Of a stretch of 32,739 nt of DNA, positions 30,972-32,739 are shown one piece after another (the first letter of the stretch is position 1; each line of letters starts with the position of its first letter). The notes under the pieces are model-generated. The model did no database searches, was not told the origin of the DNA, and saw nothing but the letters and a program-made list of their open reading frames with translations. Origin of the DNA: GCA-2746235 sp049609225 (GTDB lineage: Bacteria; Planctomycetota; UBA1135); the NCBI GenBank assembly GCA_049609225.1, contig JBMYYH010000026.1, positions 1-32,739 on the forward strand. The letters are read 5' to 3'. The translations under genes and the position numbers were made by a program.

Positions 30972-31295
30972 ATGCAACAGCGCGCCCTTTTTGTTCGTCA
31001 CCGTACCAAGCCTGGCATGCGTCCTCGGATGCAGGCGATCTGGGCCGAGTACGTGAAGCCGCGTGTGGAGGCGAACTCCGATCACCTGGCCTACTTCTTC
31101 TGCCTGGATGCACAGGATGAAGATGTGGTCAGCGTCTTTCAGTTGTTCCGCACAGCGGAAGCGGTCCAGGCCTTCATGGCGGGGGCTTGGTATCCGGAGT
31201 ATCTCGCGGCGGTATCCGAGGTCGTAATGGAAGCGCCAGTGATCCTCGAAGCCAACCCCTCATGGATCAAGGGGCTGGCTGCGGAAACGAACTAG
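30972..31295 (+). CDS. ABM-like (antibiotic biosynthesis monooxygenase fold) small protein
   Basis: The 107-aa protein fits the dimeric alpha/beta-barrel ABM fold: strand RALFVRHRTKPGMRPRMQAIWAEYV, then HLAYFFCLDAQDEDVVSVFQLFRTAEAVQAFM and a last strand before APVILEANPSW. Such proteins include quinol monooxygenases and many of unknown role; no catalytic residue is diagnostic. It has its own promoter-like element directly upstream. Its stop shares the palindrome CTAG with the stop of the convergent M61 gene. Confidence 0.8.
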   Translation: MQQRALFVRHRTKPGMRPRMQAIWAEYVKPRVEANSDHLAYFFCLDAQDEDVVSVFQLFRTAEAVQAFMAGAWYPEYLAAVSEVVMEAPVILEANPSWIKGLAAETN

Positions 31296-32737
31296 CGTTG
31301 TAGGCCTGGGGTGCCGGGGGTGCCGTCCAGGATGCCTTGCCAAATTGCATTCGCGTCACCCGTCGCAACACGGAAGAGGTCGCGGTCGCGTTCTTTGGCG
31401 GTCCAAGTTTCGGTGCGAAGGTTGCCGTCGGCACCGCGCAGTTCGAGGGTGAGGAGTTGACCGGCTTCCAGGTTGGGGATGACGGCGCGCAGGCTATCCA
31501 AGTCCGATAACGCTTGGCCATCCAGGCTGAGCAGTACATCACCCTCGCGGAACGGCGATTGGGGGCGATCGATGCCCATTTCCGGATTCACGCGAATGCC
31601 GAGGTAGGCGGAACCGCGCTTGCTTGATGTCACGCCGAGCCCAGCTTTCGGCAGCACTTCCTCATAAGGGAACTTGTGCGTGCCCGAAATGTAGAAGTCG
31701 AAGAACTCACTGGGATCCCAACCGCTTTCCGCATAGATCATTCGGGCGAGATCGCCTTCGCGCAGACCTCGATCCGGATAATCCACCCACCGGTGCAGGG
31801 CGCGGATGACGTCATCCAAGGAACGCTCATTGTTGGTGTGATTGCGGATCTCGATATCCAACAACAACCCCAAACCCTGGCCCTGATCGTAGTAGCTGAC
31901 GTTCGAGTCATCCTGCCAGATCTTCCACGACGCCTGTTCTGGAGAAGCCACTCCATAACCTTGTGAGTTCTCCAGATTGCGACGATTCTGCAACTGCGAT
32001 TTCAGGAACCAATCCTCCTGGCCTGCGCGTAACCCAGCGCGCTCCAGGATCACATCGTTGTAGTAGGAAGTGACGCCTTCCATCCACCACAAATCCGTAG
32101 TCCGCGCATCCTTGGTGTAATCGAAGGGCCCCAGGTTCTCCGGGCGGATGCGTTTGACGTTCCAGGTGTGGAAGAATTCATGCGCCGTCACGCTCTCCAG
32201 CGGTTCGATCTGTCCTTGCGCCACCATCCGATGACTCACCTGAATGGTCGTGGAGTTGAGATGTTCCAGGCCGGAGTAACCCCCGATGCGGTTGAAGATG
32301 AAGATGTAGACATATCGTTCGAAGGGGAAGTCTCCCACGATCTCATACGTCGCCTGCGAGATCCGACGCACCCGGTCGACCCAGTCTTCGCGTGAGAATT
32401 GATCCTCCGACGGCACCCGCCCGAGCAGCGCGATCTCGAACTCCTTGCCCTGTAGCTCGAAGAAGTGTTTCTCCATTTCGCCGAAGGCCATCGGGCAGTC
32501 CACGAAGACATCGAAGTTCGGTGAGTACCAAGTATTCGTTTCGCCTGGATAGGGGCGGTGGCCACTGGAGAAATCCCATCCTTCCGGTAGATCCAAGTGC
32601 AGATAGTGCGGCAGGTCCTCCGCGCCTTCCAACCACAAGAAAGTGGCTGGACCATGCAGGAAATAAGCGGGTGTCGCCTTCGGCGCCGCATCATTTTCGA
32701 CCTCAAGATCGTATTCCACACGCAGGGAGGTCAAGCC
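31292..32737 (-). CDS. M61 family (glycyl aminopeptidase-like) metallopeptidase with PDZ domain, N-terminus outside window
   Basis: This zinc peptidase has the gluzincin motif HEFFHTWNVKRIRP (185-198, counting from the TTG at 32734), the M61-specific YSGLEH (153-158) and the third zinc ligand Glu in LWWMEGVTSYYND. A PDZ domain follows near the C-terminus (AYLGIRVNPEMGI through REGDVLLSLDGQALSDLDSLRAVI). The visible 480 residues start inside the N-terminal beta domain (YDLEVENDA, then the LPEGW segment). About 100 residues and any signal peptide should therefore lie to the right of the window; the TTG is not convincing as a start. M61 enzymes trim N-terminal glycine or alanine from peptides. 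The gene is convergent with the ABM gene, the two stops sharing CTAG. Confidence 0.92.
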   Translation of the reverse strand, partial: GLTSLRVEYDLEVENDAAPKATPAYFLHGPATFLWLEGAEDLPHYLHLDLPEGWDFSSGHRPYPGETNTWYSPNFDVFVDCPMAFGEMEKHFFELQGKEFEIALLGRVPSEDQFSREDWVDRVRRISQATYEIVGDFPFERYVYIFIFNRIGGYSGLEHLNSTTIQVSHRMVAQGQIEPLESVTAHEFFHTWNVKRIRPENLGPFDYTKDARTTDLWWMEGVTSYYNDVILERAGLRAGQEDWFLKSQLQNRRNLENSQGYGVASPEQASWKIWQDDSNVSYYDQGQGLGLLLDIEIRNHTNNERSLDDVIRALHRWVDYPDRGLREGDLARMIYAESGWDPSEFFDFYISGTHKFPYEEVLPKAGLGVTSSKRGSAYLGIRVNPEMGIDRPQSPFREGDVLLSLDGQALSDLDSLRAVIPNLEAGQLLTLELRGADGNLRTETWTAKERDRDLFRVATGDANAIWQGILDGTPGTPGLQR

Positions 32738-32739
32738 AT

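Overview
The window reads as a gene-dense chromosomal segment of a Gram-negative bacterium of about 60% GC, most likely a member of the Planctomycetota. That placement is inference. It rests on lipoproteins with HEAT repeats, a HEAT/von Willebrand-like fusion, a GYF_2-RDD membrane protein, an ArsC-family selenoprotein, McsB outside a ctsR/clpC operon, periplasmic multihaem cytochrome c, and the near absence of Shine-Dalgarno motifs. There are no rRNA, tRNA, CRISPR, phage or insertion-sequence features that I can see. No gene-free stretch exceeds 300 bases; the longest is about 226 bases (18204-18429).

Layout. 1-7886 (+): end of mnmE (5' end outside the window), nrdR, a protein with ATP-cones that resembles an anaerobic ribonucleotide reductase (NrdD) but lacks its radical centres, smc, and a small lipoprotein. 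7916-10513 (-): a HEAT-repeat/vWA-like exported protein and an M28/glutaminyl-cyclase-like lipoprotein. 10572-13219 (+): an OPT-family transporter and a DPM1-like glycosyltransferase. 13240-14040 (-): a WalJ/YycJ-like metallo-beta-lactamase-fold hydrolase. 14081-18203 (+): a zinc (or manganese) uptake cluster made of a two-helix membrane protein with a His/Cys-rich loop, an outer-membrane barrel with a His-rich loop, and ZnuA-, ZnuC- and ZnuB-like ABC proteins, closed by a terminator-like hairpin. 18430-19655 (+): an ArsC-family selenoprotein read through an in-frame UGA, overlapping a GYF_2-RDD protein. 19668-25153 (-): one tightly overlapping five-gene operon that joins a ferric-type ABC importer to a five-haem cytochrome c and a HEAT-like lipoprotein. 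25300-30940 (+): a compact operon of aminotransferase, threonine aldolase, phosphohexomutase, arginase and the protein-arginine kinase McsB, followed at 30972 by an ABM-domain protein. 31292-32739 (-): an M61 peptidase whose N-terminus lies outside the window.

The main points of interest are these. (1) The UGA at 18469 is very probably selenocysteine: it sits in a UxxC redox motif, with a SECIS-like hairpin 21 nt downstream. (2) nrdR is translationally coupled to a NrdD-like protein that appears to be a pseudo-reductase, and a 16-bp palindrome resembling a NrdR box lies in front of nrdR. (3) Four transcription-unit heads (10572, 14081, 18430, 30972) have a -10-like hexamer exactly 6 nt before the ATG, which predicts leaderless mRNAs. 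(4) The iron-type importer shares an operon with a multihaem cytochrome and a HEAT-like lipoprotein, which could be an undescribed periplasmic iron-handling unit. (5) McsB sits beside arginase in a metabolic operon and keeps its phosphoarginine-sensing RDxxRA motif.
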